From contig DATKEN010000014.1 in NCBI GenBank assembly GCA_035512155.1, forward strand, positions 178,825 through 242,824: a stretch of 64,000 nt of DNA, written 5' to 3'. Under the pieces are notes generated by a model, which was not told the DNA's origin, made no database searches, and saw only the letters and a list, made by a program, of their open reading frames with translations. The DNA comes from JABCYV01 sp035512155 (GTDB lineage: Bacteria; Acidobacteriota; Terriglobia; Terriglobales; Acidobacteriaceae). The position numbers and the translations under genes were made by a program. Numbering within the stretch: position 1 is the first letter of the stretch; every line of letters begins with the position of its first letter. Below, piece by piece: positions 51,285 to 61,052 of this stretch.

Positions 51285-52289
51285 GTGAAACACTATCTGC
51301 CCCTAATCCTTTTGCTTGTGTTCCACCCTGGCCTCCTGAACGCTTCAGACAAAGCGGAGCAGGAAGGCAGAGACCTTATAGAGCAGGCCGAGGCGAAGAC
51401 AAATATTTTTGCGCTACCGTCTTTTGAGATGAAGGCGAGTGTTCGAGTCGACAACGTCGATAACAAGGGCAAATCTCTCGACGGCTCATACCTGCTTCTC
51501 TGGGATGGCCCTGAGAGCTGGCGGGAGGAGATCGGTCTGCCGGGGTACACCGAGATTCAAGTCGGCGGTAAGGGTGTCATTTTCCTAAAGCGAAGCACGG
51601 ATTTCATCCCCTTGCGGATTGAACAGTTACACTCAGCATTAGGTTATGGGTCGGGCGGAGGATCATATCCGCACCGCTCTCTTATCAGCGTAGGGCCAAG
51701 ACAAGACGAAACCATCAAGAAGATCCATGGCAGAAAAATAAACGGCTCAAAAGTGGACTGCGTTGAAATTGTCGATCACGAAAATCACACTAGAGAAGTA
51801 TGCGTCGACCAGACTACCGGCACACTGGTTCGCGAAAACCCATTTCTGGACAGAGAATTGATGCCCGTTGATGGAAAGTTGTTTCCACGTTTTCTGAGTT
51901 ATGTTGACTATGGAAAGCCTGTCGCAGAAATTCACGTTACAGAATTGACTACCCCGAAGCAGTTGCCATCGTCCGCATTTAACCCGCCACCCGGGACGGT
52001 TTCAAAGCCTGGCTGTATGAATCCCACTCCGGCGCGTCTGGTCAAGCGGGTGACACCTCGATATCCGGAACAGGAGCGACAATCACATGTCGAGGGCACG
52101 GTCTCCATCTATGCGTGGATAGGAAAAGACGGAAGTGTCAGCGAACCGAGAATCGTTTCTAGCGTAACCCCTGGATTAAACGATGCAAGCCTCGACGCAG
52201 TTCGGCAGTGGCGCTACGAACCGGCTAGCTGCAACGGCACTCCCATAGATATCGAAATCGTTCTAACGGTCATCTACCAACTACGGTAG
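51285..52289 (+). CDS. Exported protein with TonB C-terminal domain
   Basis: From the GTG at 51285 the product starts with a signal peptide (KHYLPLILLLVFHPGLLNAS). About 240 residues of periplasmic domain follow, with features such as GYTEIQVGGKGVIFLKRSTDFIPLRIEQL and a VDCVEIVDHENHTREVCVDQTTGTL hairpin that carries a Cys pair. The last ~85 residues are a TonB C-terminal domain (RVTPRYPEQERQSHVEGTVSIYAWI, AVRQWRYEPA). It lacks the N-terminal TonB anchor, so it is not a classical energy transducer. An upstream in-frame start at 51138 is less likely. Confidence 0.72.
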   Translation: MKHYLPLILLLVFHPGLLNASDKAEQEGRDLIEQAEAKTNIFALPSFEMKASVRVDNVDNKGKSLDGSYLLLWDGPESWREEIGLPGYTEIQVGGKGVIFLKRSTDFIPLRIEQLHSALGYGSGGGSYPHRSLISVGPRQDETIKKIHGRKINGSKVDCVEIVDHENHTREVCVDQTTGTLVRENPFLDRELMPVDGKLFPRFLSYVDYGKPVAEIHVTELTTPKQLPSSAFNPPPGTVSKPGCMNPTPARLVKRVTPRYPEQERQSHVEGTVSIYAWIGKDGSVSEPRIVSSVTPGLNDASLDAVRQWRYEPASCNGTPIDIEIVLTVIYQLR

Positions 52290-52357
52290 AGAAGCCATCG
52301 GAAGGATTTTGAAAATATCGGCGCATCAGAGAGTCGCATTTGTGGGGTCCATACGCC

Positions 52358-53317
52358 CTACTCTTCCACTCGCAGAAACTGCGCCATGTTGCGGAACTTC
52401 TTATATCGTGACGAAACCAAATCTGAGATCGAACTGCGTTTGAGCTCTGCGAGTTGCTCCTTCAAAGCGGCGTCGAGCAACGCGGCCGCGGCTTCGTGGT
52501 CCATATGGGCTCCGCCCTCCGGCTCGGGAACGATTCCGTCAATGCAGCCCAATTCTTTCAAGTCTTCGGCGGTGATGCGCATAGCCTGCGCCGCCAGTTC
52601 CTTCTTCGTGGGATCGCGCCACATGATAGAGGCGCAACCCTCGGGCGAGATCACCGCGTAGATGGAATTTTCCATCATCAAAACGCGGTCCGCCACCGCG
52701 ATGGCCAGCGCTCCTCCACTCCCACCCTCTCCGGTAATCGTGGTGACGATCGGAACCTGCAGACGCGCCATCTCGCGCAGGTTGTATGCGATGGCTTCAG
52801 CCTGGCCGCGTTCTTCGGCGCCAAGGCCAGGGTAAGCGCCGGGGGTATCCACCAATGTGAACACTGGCCTGCCGAACTTTTCCGCCATCTTCATTGCCCG
52901 CAGCGCCTTGCGATAGCCCTCCGGATTGGGCATGCCAAAGTTGCGGTAAACCTTCTGTTTGGTATCCCGCGCCTTCTGGTGGCCGACGATCATGACTTCC
53001 TCGCCGTGGAAGCGAGCCATACCGCAGACCAGCGCCGGATCATCTCCGAAGCCCCGATCACCGTGAATCTCAGTCCAGTCGGTGAAAATCCGTTCAATAT
53101 AATCGAGCGTGTAAGGCCGCTGGGGATGCCGCGCCAGCTCCGCCTTGTCCCAGGCGGTGAAATGGGACATTACTTGTTCGCGCAGGGCCTCGATGCGATC
53201 ATGCAGTTGCCGGATCTCCCGCCGCGTGGTCTCGTCCTGTCCTTCCAACGATTGCAGCCGCGCCACCTGCCGCTCGATTTTTTCCAGTTCCTGCTGCGCT
53301 TTCTGTGTGGAATCCAT
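52358..53317 (-). CDS. accA: Acetyl-CoA carboxylase, carboxyltransferase alpha subunit
   Basis: About 319 residues, the normal AccA length when started at the ATG at 53317. Carboxyltransferase landmarks are PVFTLVDTPGAYPGLGAEERGQAEAIA and GEGGSGGALAIAVADRVLMMENSIYAVISPEGCASIMW. It pairs with AccD to move CO2 to acetyl-CoA for fatty acid synthesis. Its ribosome site (AGAAGG) lies directly against the ATG, so a slightly upstream start is possible. dnaE precedes it on the same strand. Confidence 0.94.
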   Translation of the reverse strand: MDSTQKAQQELEKIERQVARLQSLEGQDETTRREIRQLHDRIEALREQVMSHFTAWDKAELARHPQRPYTLDYIERIFTDWTEIHGDRGFGDDPALVCGMARFHGEEVMIVGHQKARDTKQKVYRNFGMPNPEGYRKALRAMKMAEKFGRPVFTLVDTPGAYPGLGAEERGQAEAIAYNLREMARLQVPIVTTITGEGGSGGALAIAVADRVLMMENSIYAVISPEGCASIMWRDPTKKELAAQAMRITAEDLKELGCIDGIVPEPEGGAHMDHEAAAALLDAALKEQLAELKRSSISDLVSSRYKKFRNMAQFLRVEE

Positions 53318-53476
53318 CCTTCTGCCGTTACCGTTCCTGGCGGTCCATCGAGCTTCCACCATTGACAGGAGAAAATCGGCGCCCGTCACCACCAGCATGG
53401 CATTCGCCGCTGCGGGCGCAGCTGCCGCACGCGCCTTGGAACTCCTGTGATTGGAAACTCTCATCCGCCGCAGATC

Positions 53477-56400
53477 TTAGTCAATGATTCGAACCGCGCC
53501 CCGGCCACACAGCTCCTCGACGCGGGCGATGAAGTGGCGGTCCGGTTGCACATTATAGCCTTCCGCTTCCATGACTACCATGAAATCCCCTTGCCGTTCC
53601 ACGTCAAACAATACCCTGGCTTCCCCCTTTTGGCAGGAGCATAGCGCGTGCAACGCATCGACCGTCGACGCCGACGCCGTCTCCAGCGGGACGCGAATGC
53701 GCAGCGAGCGCGGCAGCGGAACCTTGGCATCTTCTAAAGGAGTGATGTCGTTGACCGTAAGCTTTGGGTTTGCCCCTTCTTCGATGCGAACACCGCCGCG
53801 CACCAGAACCGGCACTTCGAGTTTGACCTTCTCCTGCAATTTGCGATACGCCTCGGGAAAAACCAGCATCTCCACTGAGCCGGCCATGTCCTCTAGCGTG
53901 CCCTGCGCGTAGAATTCTCCTCTTTTCGATTTCAGCACCCGCAGATTGGTGATGATGCCGGCAGTAGAGATGTTCTCGTCTTTTCCGGTGGAAGACTTCA
54001 TGGCCGCCAGCTCGGTGGTGCTGAGGGCGCGCAAATCCTCCAGCTTGTCGCGATATTTTTCCAAGGGATGTCCGGTGATGAAGAATCCGAGGATTTCTTT
54101 TTCATTGGCCAGACGGACGTGCTCGTCCCAGTCGGGGATCTCCGGCAGTCTCTCATTTTGCAGGGTCGGCTCTTCCTGCTGGTCGAACACTCCGAACAAG
54201 CCGTGCTGACCGGATTCTGTGTCGCGCTGCGTCTTAAGCGCGCGGTCGATCGCTTTATCGAGAACCGCCATCAGTTGAGCGCGACGGCCGAGCGCATCCA
54301 TCGCGCCGCTTTTGATCAATGACTCCAGCACGCGCTTGTTGAGCTGCCGCAAATCCACGTTCTCGCAGAATTCATAGATCGAAGAGTAGCGCCCAAGCTT
54401 TTTCCGTCCGGTGACAATCGACTCGATTGCATTGTGGCCAACGTTCTTCACTGCCGCCAGGCCGAAGCGTATCGCACTGCCATGCGGAGTGAAATTGGCA
54501 TCGGAAACGTTGATGTCCGGAGGTTCGACCGGCATTCCCATCTCGCGGCATTCGTTGATGTACTTCACCACGTCATCCGTGCTGCCCGTTACCGAGGTTA
54601 GTAACGCCGCCATGAACTCCACCGGATAATGAGTCTTGAGGTATGCGGTGTGATATGCGAGCAGCGCGTATGCCGCCGAATGCGATTTGTTAAATCCGTA
54701 CCCGGCAAACTGCGCCATCAGGTCGAAAATCTTTTCGATCTTTTTCGGCGGGTAGGACCGCTGGGTGGCGCCAGTGACGAAACGTTCCCTCTGAGCCGCC
54801 ATTTCGGCCGCGATCTTCTTCCCCATGGCGCGCCGCAGTAGATCGGCTTCTCCGAGAGAGTAACCGGCCAGACGGTTGGCGATCTGCATCACCTGTTCCT
54901 GATAAACGATGACGCCCAGCGTCTCCTGCAGAATCTCCTGCAACTCCGGTAATTCGTACTCGATCTTCTTGCGGCCGTGCTTGCGATCAATAAAATCGTC
55001 GATCATGCCGCCCTGAATTGGCCCGGGACGATAGAGCGCATTCAGAGCGGTGAGGTCCTCGATGGAGTTGGGCTGGTAGCGCCGCAACACGTCGCGCATG
55101 CCATGCGATTCAAACTGAAATACCCCTGACGTCAGTCCTTTGTGAAAGACCTTTTCGTAGGTCTCCTGATCTTCGAGCGGAATAGCCTCCAAAGTGAGTT
55201 GCTCCGCTCGGGTCTGCACGATCAGCTTCAAAGTGTCATCAAGAATGGTTAGGGTCGTGAGCCCCAGGAAATCCATCTTCAGCAGGCCCATCTTCTCGAT
55301 GGCCACCATGTCGAAGGCGGTGACAATTTCGTCGTTCTTGGTCTTGTGCAGCGGAACTAATTCAATCAGCGGCCGTGGCGAGATCACCACACCGGCGGCA
55401 TGGACGCCAGCGTTGCGCACCAGGCCTTCGAGTTTCATCGCGGTATCGATCAGTTGCCGCACCTGGGCGTCGCTTTCGTAGGCTTGCTGCAGCGCGGGCG
55501 AATCTTTGAGTGCCTGCTCCAGCTTGATGTTTAGAGTAGCCGGCACCATCTTGGCGATGCGATCGACGTCACTGTAAGGGACGTCCATAGCACGGCCCAC
55601 GTCCTTGATGGCCGCCTTCGCCGCCATGGTCCCGAAAGTGATGATTTGGGCAACGTTGTCCCGGCCATATTTCTGGGTCACGTAGTCGATGACTTCGCCG
55701 CGACGATTCATGCAAAAATCAATGTCAATGTCGGGCAAGGAAACGCGCTCCGGGTTAAGGAAGCGTTCAAAAATCAGCTCGTGCTGCAAGGGGTCGAGAT
55801 CAGTAATCCCCAGCGAATAAGAAACCAGCGAGCCAGCAGCCGAACCGCGGCCCGGTCCAACCGGTATATTGCGCTCCCTGGCGTAGCGGATAAAGTCCCA
55901 AACGATCAGGAAATATCCGGAAAACTTCATCTGTTGGATGATGAGCAGTTCTCGTGCCAGCCGTTGCTCGTACTCAGCCAGACTGTGCTTCAAACGGCCC
56001 TGCGTCTCCAGCGTCCGCAATCCTTCCAGCCGCCGCGCAAACCCTTCTCGGGTGACGTGCTCGAAATAACTGTCTAGGGTGTAGCCCCCCGGCACGTCAA
56101 AGTGCGGAAAAGGATTGCTCACCTTCTCCAGTCGCACGCTGCAACGCTCAGCGATTGCCAAGGTACGGGACAGCACGTCAGGCGAGTCCTTGAAAACGCG
56201 GTACATCTCGTCATGGCTCTTGACGAAGAAGCCGCTGCCCTGAAACTTCATACGGTTTGTGTCTTGAATCGACTTACCGGTCTGAATGCAGACCATTACA
56301 TCCTGCGCGTGGGCGTCATCCTCGCAAAGGTAGTGGCTGTCGTTGGTCGCGACTAGCGGTATGCCGAGGTCTTTTTCGAGTCGGAACAAATGCGGATGGA

Positions 56401-56962
56401 TGCGGTGCTCCATCTCGAGGCCCTGATCTTGGATCTCGAGGAAGAAATTGTCTTTACCAAAGATGTCACGATAAGCCGACGCCGCACTCCGTGCCGCCTC
56501 ATACTTGTCATCCATCAAGAGCTCGGCTACCTCTCCCTTCAAACATCCTGACAGTGCTATCAATCCTTTGGAATGCTCCGCGAGAAACTTCTTGCTGATG
56601 CGCGGTTTGTAATAGAAGCCTCGTAGGGATGCTTCCGAGGTGATTTTCGTGAGGTTGCGATAGCCTTCTTCGTTTTCCGCCAACACCAGCAGGTGATTGT
56701 AGGTGTCGCCCTCAGGCGGCGTACGCTCGATGTTGTGATCTTCTTTCTTACAGACGTAGAGTTCGCAGCCAATGATCGGTTTGATTCCCGCTTGCTTCGC
56801 TGCATTCACGAAATGGACAGCGCCAAACATGTTGCCGTGGTCGGTCATGGCAACTGCCGGCATGCCTAGCTCTTTCACGCGCTGGACAAGCTTTTCCACA
56901 TCGCAAGCGCCGTCGAGCATTGAATAATCTGTGTGAAGATGGAGGTGTACGAATTGGGACAT
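53477..56962 (-). CDS. dnaE: DNA polymerase III alpha subunit
   Basis: Replicative polymerase, 1161 residues. N-terminal PHP domain (FVHLHLHTDYSMLDGACDVEKLV). The polymerase core has the catalytic aspartates in PDIDIDFCMNRRGEVIDYVTQKYG, and GPGRGSAAGSLVSY precedes them. A helix-hairpin-helix segment and C-terminal OB and tau-binding domain follow. Transcribed toward accA with a 159-base gap. Confidence 0.97.
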   Translation of the reverse strand: MSQFVHLHLHTDYSMLDGACDVEKLVQRVKELGMPAVAMTDHGNMFGAVHFVNAAKQAGIKPIIGCELYVCKKEDHNIERTPPEGDTYNHLLVLAENEEGYRNLTKITSEASLRGFYYKPRISKKFLAEHSKGLIALSGCLKGEVAELLMDDKYEAARSAASAYRDIFGKDNFFLEIQDQGLEMEHRIHPHLFRLEKDLGIPLVATNDSHYLCEDDAHAQDVMVCIQTGKSIQDTNRMKFQGSGFFVKSHDEMYRVFKDSPDVLSRTLAIAERCSVRLEKVSNPFPHFDVPGGYTLDSYFEHVTREGFARRLEGLRTLETQGRLKHSLAEYEQRLARELLIIQQMKFSGYFLIVWDFIRYARERNIPVGPGRGSAAGSLVSYSLGITDLDPLQHELIFERFLNPERVSLPDIDIDFCMNRRGEVIDYVTQKYGRDNVAQIITFGTMAAKAAIKDVGRAMDVPYSDVDRIAKMVPATLNIKLEQALKDSPALQQAYESDAQVRQLIDTAMKLEGLVRNAGVHAAGVVISPRPLIELVPLHKTKNDEIVTAFDMVAIEKMGLLKMDFLGLTTLTILDDTLKLIVQTRAEQLTLEAIPLEDQETYEKVFHKGLTSGVFQFESHGMRDVLRRYQPNSIEDLTALNALYRPGPIQGGMIDDFIDRKHGRKKIEYELPELQEILQETLGVIVYQEQVMQIANRLAGYSLGEADLLRRAMGKKIAAEMAAQRERFVTGATQRSYPPKKIEKIFDLMAQFAGYGFNKSHSAAYALLAYHTAYLKTHYPVEFMAALLTSVTGSTDDVVKYINECREMGMPVEPPDINVSDANFTPHGSAIRFGLAAVKNVGHNAIESIVTGRKKLGRYSSIYEFCENVDLRQLNKRVLESLIKSGAMDALGRRAQLMAVLDKAIDRALKTQRDTESGQHGLFGVFDQQEEPTLQNERLPEIPDWDEHVRLANEKEILGFFITGHPLEKYRDKLEDLRALSTTELAAMKSSTGKDENISTAGIITNLRVLKSKRGEFYAQGTLEDMAGSVEMLVFPEAYRKLQEKVKLEVPVLVRGGVRIEEGANPKLTVNDITPLEDAKVPLPRSLRIRVPLETASASTVDALHALCSCQKGEARVLFDVERQGDFMVVMEAEGYNVQPDRHFIARVEELCGRGAVRIID

Positions 56963-57074
56963 GGGGGCTCGGAAAACAAATCTTTATGTTGTCGTCATTT
57001 TAACGGGAAATCGCTGCGAACCGGAGTAAAGAATTATTCACAGCGTGGTTAGCGGGGTTTCGTTGCGCAGTGTG

Positions 57075-57803
57075 TCACTCCGGGGTCTGCTCGGGGACTC
57101 GGAACTCCACACCGCGGTCGTCATTCACTTTGGTGGTGGCCTCCACATCGAGATTAGCCAACGGGATCTTTCTGGCTCTCAGTTCCGAAAAGACCCACAC
57201 GGTTTCTCCGACGATGGCGTAGTTCTTGACCTCTTCCTTGTGCCGATCGCGGAAAACCAACACCGTAGGCTCGGAGGCTTGAGCCGTAGTCTCCTTCTTC
57301 GCCTGCGGAGCATCGGCAGACACCCGAGCCTCACGTTCGTCCCGCAAGCGGTCGACCTCTCCCTCTAGACGATCGATTTCTTGCTGCTGGGCCAGTGCGC
57401 TGCTCTGGGCATAGGACGAATCGTAAGACTGATAGGAATCAGCTCCGTTCAGGTAGGAGTTGTCTCCATAGTTCCAGGGATAACCGTAATAGCCCGGATA
57501 GCCGTAGAAAAACCACGGTGAGAACCCGGCAAAGAAGTGATGATGGTGGTGAAACCGATTGGAGGAGATAAACGGGCCGCGAAAACTAGCGCCGAAGCGC
57601 TCAGTACCCAGATGCTGAACGCTGCCAAACGTAGGCGCGCGGCTCACCATCATCGAACCGTGTGAGGAGCCTCCCATTGAACCGTGCGATGAGCTTACGA
57701 AATGGCTCCCGCCGCCAGCGGACATTCCGCCGTGGCGTTGGGCTTCGGCTGATACCGTCAGCAAAACCGCAACCATGGCCGCAATCGCCCAACTGCGATG
57801 CAT
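57075..57803 (-). CDS. Exported Gly/Ser/His/Tyr-rich protein of unknown function
   Basis: From the ATG at 57803: signal peptide (SWAIAAMVAVLLTVSAEA). A low-complexity part (residues ~23-125) follows, rich in Gly, Ser and His, then an FHHHHHFFAG run and a GYPGYYGYPWNYG tract. A short coiled coil (ALAQQQEIDRLEGEVDRLRDERE) and a C-terminal ~60-residue domain (TVLVFRDRHKEEVKNYAIVGETVWVF) complete it. The last part resembles small domains in other acidobacterial exported proteins. Function unknown. Confidence 0.65.
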   Translation of the reverse strand: MHRSWAIAAMVAVLLTVSAEAQRHGGMSAGGGSHFVSSSHGSMGGSSHGSMMVSRAPTFGSVQHLGTERFGASFRGPFISSNRFHHHHHFFAGFSPWFFYGYPGYYGYPWNYGDNSYLNGADSYQSYDSSYAQSSALAQQQEIDRLEGEVDRLRDEREARVSADAPQAKKETTAQASEPTVLVFRDRHKEEVKNYAIVGETVWVFSELRARKIPLANLDVEATTKVNDDRGVEFRVPEQTPE

Positions 57804-57865
57804 GTAGTTATTGTAGCGCTTTTCGGCCGAGGCGGCGGAAACTTTCCGTGCTGCCACATCGAAAC

Positions 57866-59410
57866 CTAGCGCTTTTTCGTTTTCGCCTTCTTGGCTGCTT
57901 TCGCGGTCTTCTTTGCTGCTTTGTGCAACTCCGGCTTGTGTGGATTGGAAGGTCTGATCGGCTCAGTTTTGGCGCTGGATGCTGACGCCGCTGCCGCCGC
58001 TGCGGCGGCGCTCTTCCCCTTTTTCTTGCCCGTAGCCTGGGCCGCGGCCGCGGCGGCGGCGGCGGCCGCCGCTTCCGCAGCGGCCTTGGCGGCTCTTCCG
58101 CGCTTGACTGGCGGAGGCGGAGGTGGGGGCGGAGGTGGAGGAGCCAAAGGTTTTAGAAATTTCAGAGTCTCAGTGCGCGACCGCAATCTGCCATCCAGCA
58201 GAAGCATAAATACGTCCTGCGCGATTTTCGGATACTCCGGCATCTGAGGCGTGATATGCAGCTCGGTCATCTCCGGCAACGGAATCTTCTGCTGGACTTG
58301 CCGCCATTTGGTAAAGAAATTTTTGATTTTCTGAGTTACCGCCTGCTGACGCGCCGTCACCGCCAGGAATAAGACCATCTCTGGCCGCGCCTCCGATAGC
58401 AGCTTCCAGGTCCGCGAGGGTGTTCCCGCTTCCTTGCCGGTGAGTCTCTTGGCTAGATCCTTGGCGTTGTCCTCAAGGTCTCGCCAGGCCTCGACCAGAT
58501 CCTTGCGCGGGATCAGCTTGCGCATGTCGGCGATTTCCTTATCGCCGAGCCGAGCAGTGAGAAAATAGAGAACTGCAGGTGATGGATCGGGAGAATAGCC
58601 GAGCTGATTCATTTGTTGCCTCGTTTTCAGCAACTGGCCCAGGCCCGCAGTATCCACCTTGGCGCTGGTCCAATGCGGACTGAGCACCTTGAGCCATCCT
58701 TCTTTCTCCAGGACCCGTACGATGTGCAGGGGATCGTCCTCATAAGCCAATTGCTCGATCTCGCGCCCGATTGCCTTGTCGGTGATGTGATCGATGTAAT
58801 TGTTCTCTTTGGCCGAATCGAAGCGCGCCTGGGTGCGTTCCTCGATGGGCCAATGGAAGCGCGCGGCAAAGCGAGTGGCGCGGATCAGGCGCGACGGATC
58901 CTCCACAAAAGCATAATTGTGGAGAACGCGGATCAGCTTGGCTTCGATGTCGGCGGCTCCGTTGAAGGGATCCATCAGCAGGCCACGCGATCCCGGATTC
59001 AGCGACAAAGCCATCGCGTTCACCGTAAAATCGCGTCGCCGCAGGTCTTCAATGATGGTGGCTGGGGTCACAATCGGAGGCTTGCCAGCTTTCTCGTACC
59101 GTTCCGTGCGTGCCATGCTGATTTCGGCGCGGACACCTCCCGGCAGCGTGAAATAGAGTGTTTTCAAGTCATCGTCTGCCGCGGCGATACTTGCTCCCGC
59201 GCGCTCCAGTTCTTTTTGCAGCTTTAGCGGATTGCCCTGCACCGTGAAATCGAGGTCGCGGATGGAAAAACCGCTGATGATGTCGCGAACCGCGCCCCCG
59301 GTGAGATAAATGTTCATGCCCGCGGCGCGGGCAACGTCCTGCACTAGGGTGACGCCGCGCTGTTGGTCCGGCGTCAGCCGGATTTCCATGGTGTAAATGT
59401 AATCAGCCAT
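57866..59410 (-). CDS. Poly(A) polymerase / CCA-type nucleotidyltransferase with long Pro-Ala-Lys tail
   Basis: The nucleotidyltransferase domain shows YLTGGAVRDIISG, RDLDFTVQG (catalytic Asp residues) and DLRRRDFTVNAMAL. The RNA-binding domain has HNYAFVEDPSRLIRATRFAARFHW. It adds CCA to tRNA or poly(A) to RNA; which of the two is open, and the encoded tRNA-like gene lacks CCA. The C-terminal ~115 residues are low-complexity: a Pro run, several Ala runs, then Lys/Ala repeats. Ala runs coded by GCN repeats could shrink or grow in replication. Start at 59410 chosen. Confidence 0.85.
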   Translation of the reverse strand: MADYIYTMEIRLTPDQQRGVTLVQDVARAAGMNIYLTGGAVRDIISGFSIRDLDFTVQGNPLKLQKELERAGASIAAADDDLKTLYFTLPGGVRAEISMARTERYEKAGKPPIVTPATIIEDLRRRDFTVNAMALSLNPGSRGLLMDPFNGAADIEAKLIRVLHNYAFVEDPSRLIRATRFAARFHWPIEERTQARFDSAKENNYIDHITDKAIGREIEQLAYEDDPLHIVRVLEKEGWLKVLSPHWTSAKVDTAGLGQLLKTRQQMNQLGYSPDPSPAVLYFLTARLGDKEIADMRKLIPRKDLVEAWRDLEDNAKDLAKRLTGKEAGTPSRTWKLLSEARPEMVLFLAVTARQQAVTQKIKNFFTKWRQVQQKIPLPEMTELHITPQMPEYPKIAQDVFMLLLDGRLRSRTETLKFLKPLAPPPPPPPPPPPVKRGRAAKAAAEAAAAAAAAAAAQATGKKKGKSAAAAAAAASASSAKTEPIRPSNPHKPELHKAAKKTAKAAKKAKTKKR

Positions 59411-59697
59411 TATTTGCGAACGCCGGCTCCTGGAGCGTCTGACCGCCAGCGGGTGCGAGATTTCCACAGGGCGCTCCGACGGGAAGCAAGAGGCCCAACG
59501 CCACCCAGTTGTAAGTGACTCTATCCAGTAGACTTAGACTTCCTGCGATGGGACGCGGCAAGCTACAGAAAATAACACAACGTTGATAGTTTGGCTACTA
59601 CGAACATAGATGCCGCCCGTTTCTCGCCAAAAAGTGCGAGAATCGGGACGCCAGCGCTGCGGGAAGCCACACTCCGAGGCCGCTTTCGCCAACTAGC

Positions 59698-60177
59698 ATG
59701 CCCTCAACTCACAAGAAGGTCGTGGTTCGCAAGATGGACCGGGATTCGCTCAACGGATACGTTGCGCCCGCCAACTTCGTCCGCGAAGGCAAGCTGGAGT
59801 TGCTGAATACCTCGGGGAATGTCGTGGCAATTGAGCTGCGCGATATCAAGGGTGTCTACTTCGTGCGCGAGTTCGGTGACTCCGATGCGCTCAGCCGAAA
59901 AACTTTCACCAGCCGGCCGCGCACCGAGGGCCTTTGGGTCCGCCTCAAATTCAAAGACAACGAGGTCCTCGAGGGCATGATGCCCAACGATCTCTCCTTG
60001 ACCACGGCGGAAGGTTTCCTGGTCAATCCCCCAGATCTGCGATCGAATACGCAGCGTATCTTTGTGCCCCGCACAGCGCTGGAATCGCTAACCGTCCTGG
60101 CCGTAATTGGCGCCACTCGTCGCCGTCGCCCCGGCGTCCCCGCGGAGACCGGCCAAGTACAGTTGTTCGGGGAATAG
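59698..60177 (+). CDS. Conserved small protein of unknown function (DUF6982-like)
   Basis: 159 residues. The protein opens HKKVVVRKMDRDSLNGYVAP and contains KLELLNTSGNVVAIELRDIKGVYFVREF, then RPRTEGLWVRLKFKDNEVLEGMM, a pattern I associate with DUF6982-type proteins of Acidobacteria; the fold looks like two small beta barrels. There is no signal or membrane helix. It ends three bases before the methyltransferase gene, so the pair is likely cotranscribed. Function unknown. Confidence 0.68.
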   Translation: MPSTHKKVVVRKMDRDSLNGYVAPANFVREGKLELLNTSGNVVAIELRDIKGVYFVREFGDSDALSRKTFTSRPRTEGLWVRLKFKDNEVLEGMMPNDLSLTTAEGFLVNPPDLRSNTQRIFVPRTALESLTVLAVIGATRRRRPGVPAETGQVQLFGE

Positions 60178-60180
60178 ACC

Positions 60181-60984
60181 GTGGCCGCTAAAGTTGACCT
60201 CTATAACGCTTCATACGGTAACTATGACCTCGCGGTGTATCGCGACGTCCGGATTGAGACTTATGGTGAGGACTTCGGCCAGACCAGTTGGGTGACTACC
60301 GAGGAATCTCATGAAATCCCCCGGCTGCTTGAACTGACTTCTGCTTCAAATGTTCTAGAAATCGGGAGTGGCTCGGGCGGCTATGCGCTGCATTTGGCCC
60401 AAACGATTGGTTGTCGCATACTTGGTGTCGATGTAAACAAAGAAGGCATTCGCAGTGCTAGCGAGCTGGCGCGAGCGCGCAACCTGACTGCCAAAACCAG
60501 TTTTGAAGAGCGCGATGCTTCCCGGCCGCTTCCCTTCACCGCCGAAACCTTCGACGCAGTCTTCTCGAACGATGTCTTCTGCCATCTTCGCGGCCGCACC
60601 CAGATCCTCCGTGAGCTGTTTCGGGTGCTGAAACCAGCGGGGCGGTTGTTGTTCAGTGACGCGCTGGTTATCGACGGTTTTATCTCCGACGAAGAAGTGG
60701 CGACCCGCAGTTTGATCGGACACTACGAGTTCGTTCCCCGTGGACAAGATGAAAAATTAATCGAGCAGGCCGGATTTCACTTGTTGCGATCGGTAGACAC
60801 CACGGAAAATGCCACTCGGATCGCGAAGCGACGGTATGACGCTCGGGCGCAAAGACGAACGGAGCTGGTCGCTGTGGAAGGCGAAACAAATTTCCTCGGA
60901 TTGCAAACTTTCCTGTCGTGCGTCCACACTCTTACTAGCGAAAGACGGCTGCTGCGATTCCTGTACGTCGCAAGGAAGCCATGA
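60181..60984 (+). CDS. SAM-dependent methyltransferase (class I)
   Basis: 267 residues. The SAM motif VLEIGSGSGGYALHLAQTIGC (about residues 60-80), an acidic motif II (GVDVNKEGI), motif post-I (FDAVFSNDVFCHL) and RELFRVLKPAGRLLFSDAL are those of ubiquinone/sterol-type methyltransferases. The opening YNASYGNYDLAVYRDVRIETYGEDFGQ resembles small-molecule N-methyltransferases. The start is a GTG three bases after the previous stop. Substrate unknown. Confidence 0.86.
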   Translation: MAAKVDLYNASYGNYDLAVYRDVRIETYGEDFGQTSWVTTEESHEIPRLLELTSASNVLEIGSGSGGYALHLAQTIGCRILGVDVNKEGIRSASELARARNLTAKTSFEERDASRPLPFTAETFDAVFSNDVFCHLRGRTQILRELFRVLKPAGRLLFSDALVIDGFISDEEVATRSLIGHYEFVPRGQDEKLIEQAGFHLLRSVDTTENATRIAKRRYDARAQRRTELVAVEGETNFLGLQTFLSCVHTLTSERRLLRFLYVARKP

Positions 60985-61052
60985 ACGCAGTTTGGAATCG
61001 GGCCTGAATCTCCCAGATCCGGAACAATAAATGCTAAACTCTAGTACCGCGA

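Noticed and set aside
57891..58247. A rightward Ala-rich frame opposite the nucleotidyltransferase tail
   Set aside because: It is the complement of the simple GCN/CCN repeats of the real tail and has no start signals.
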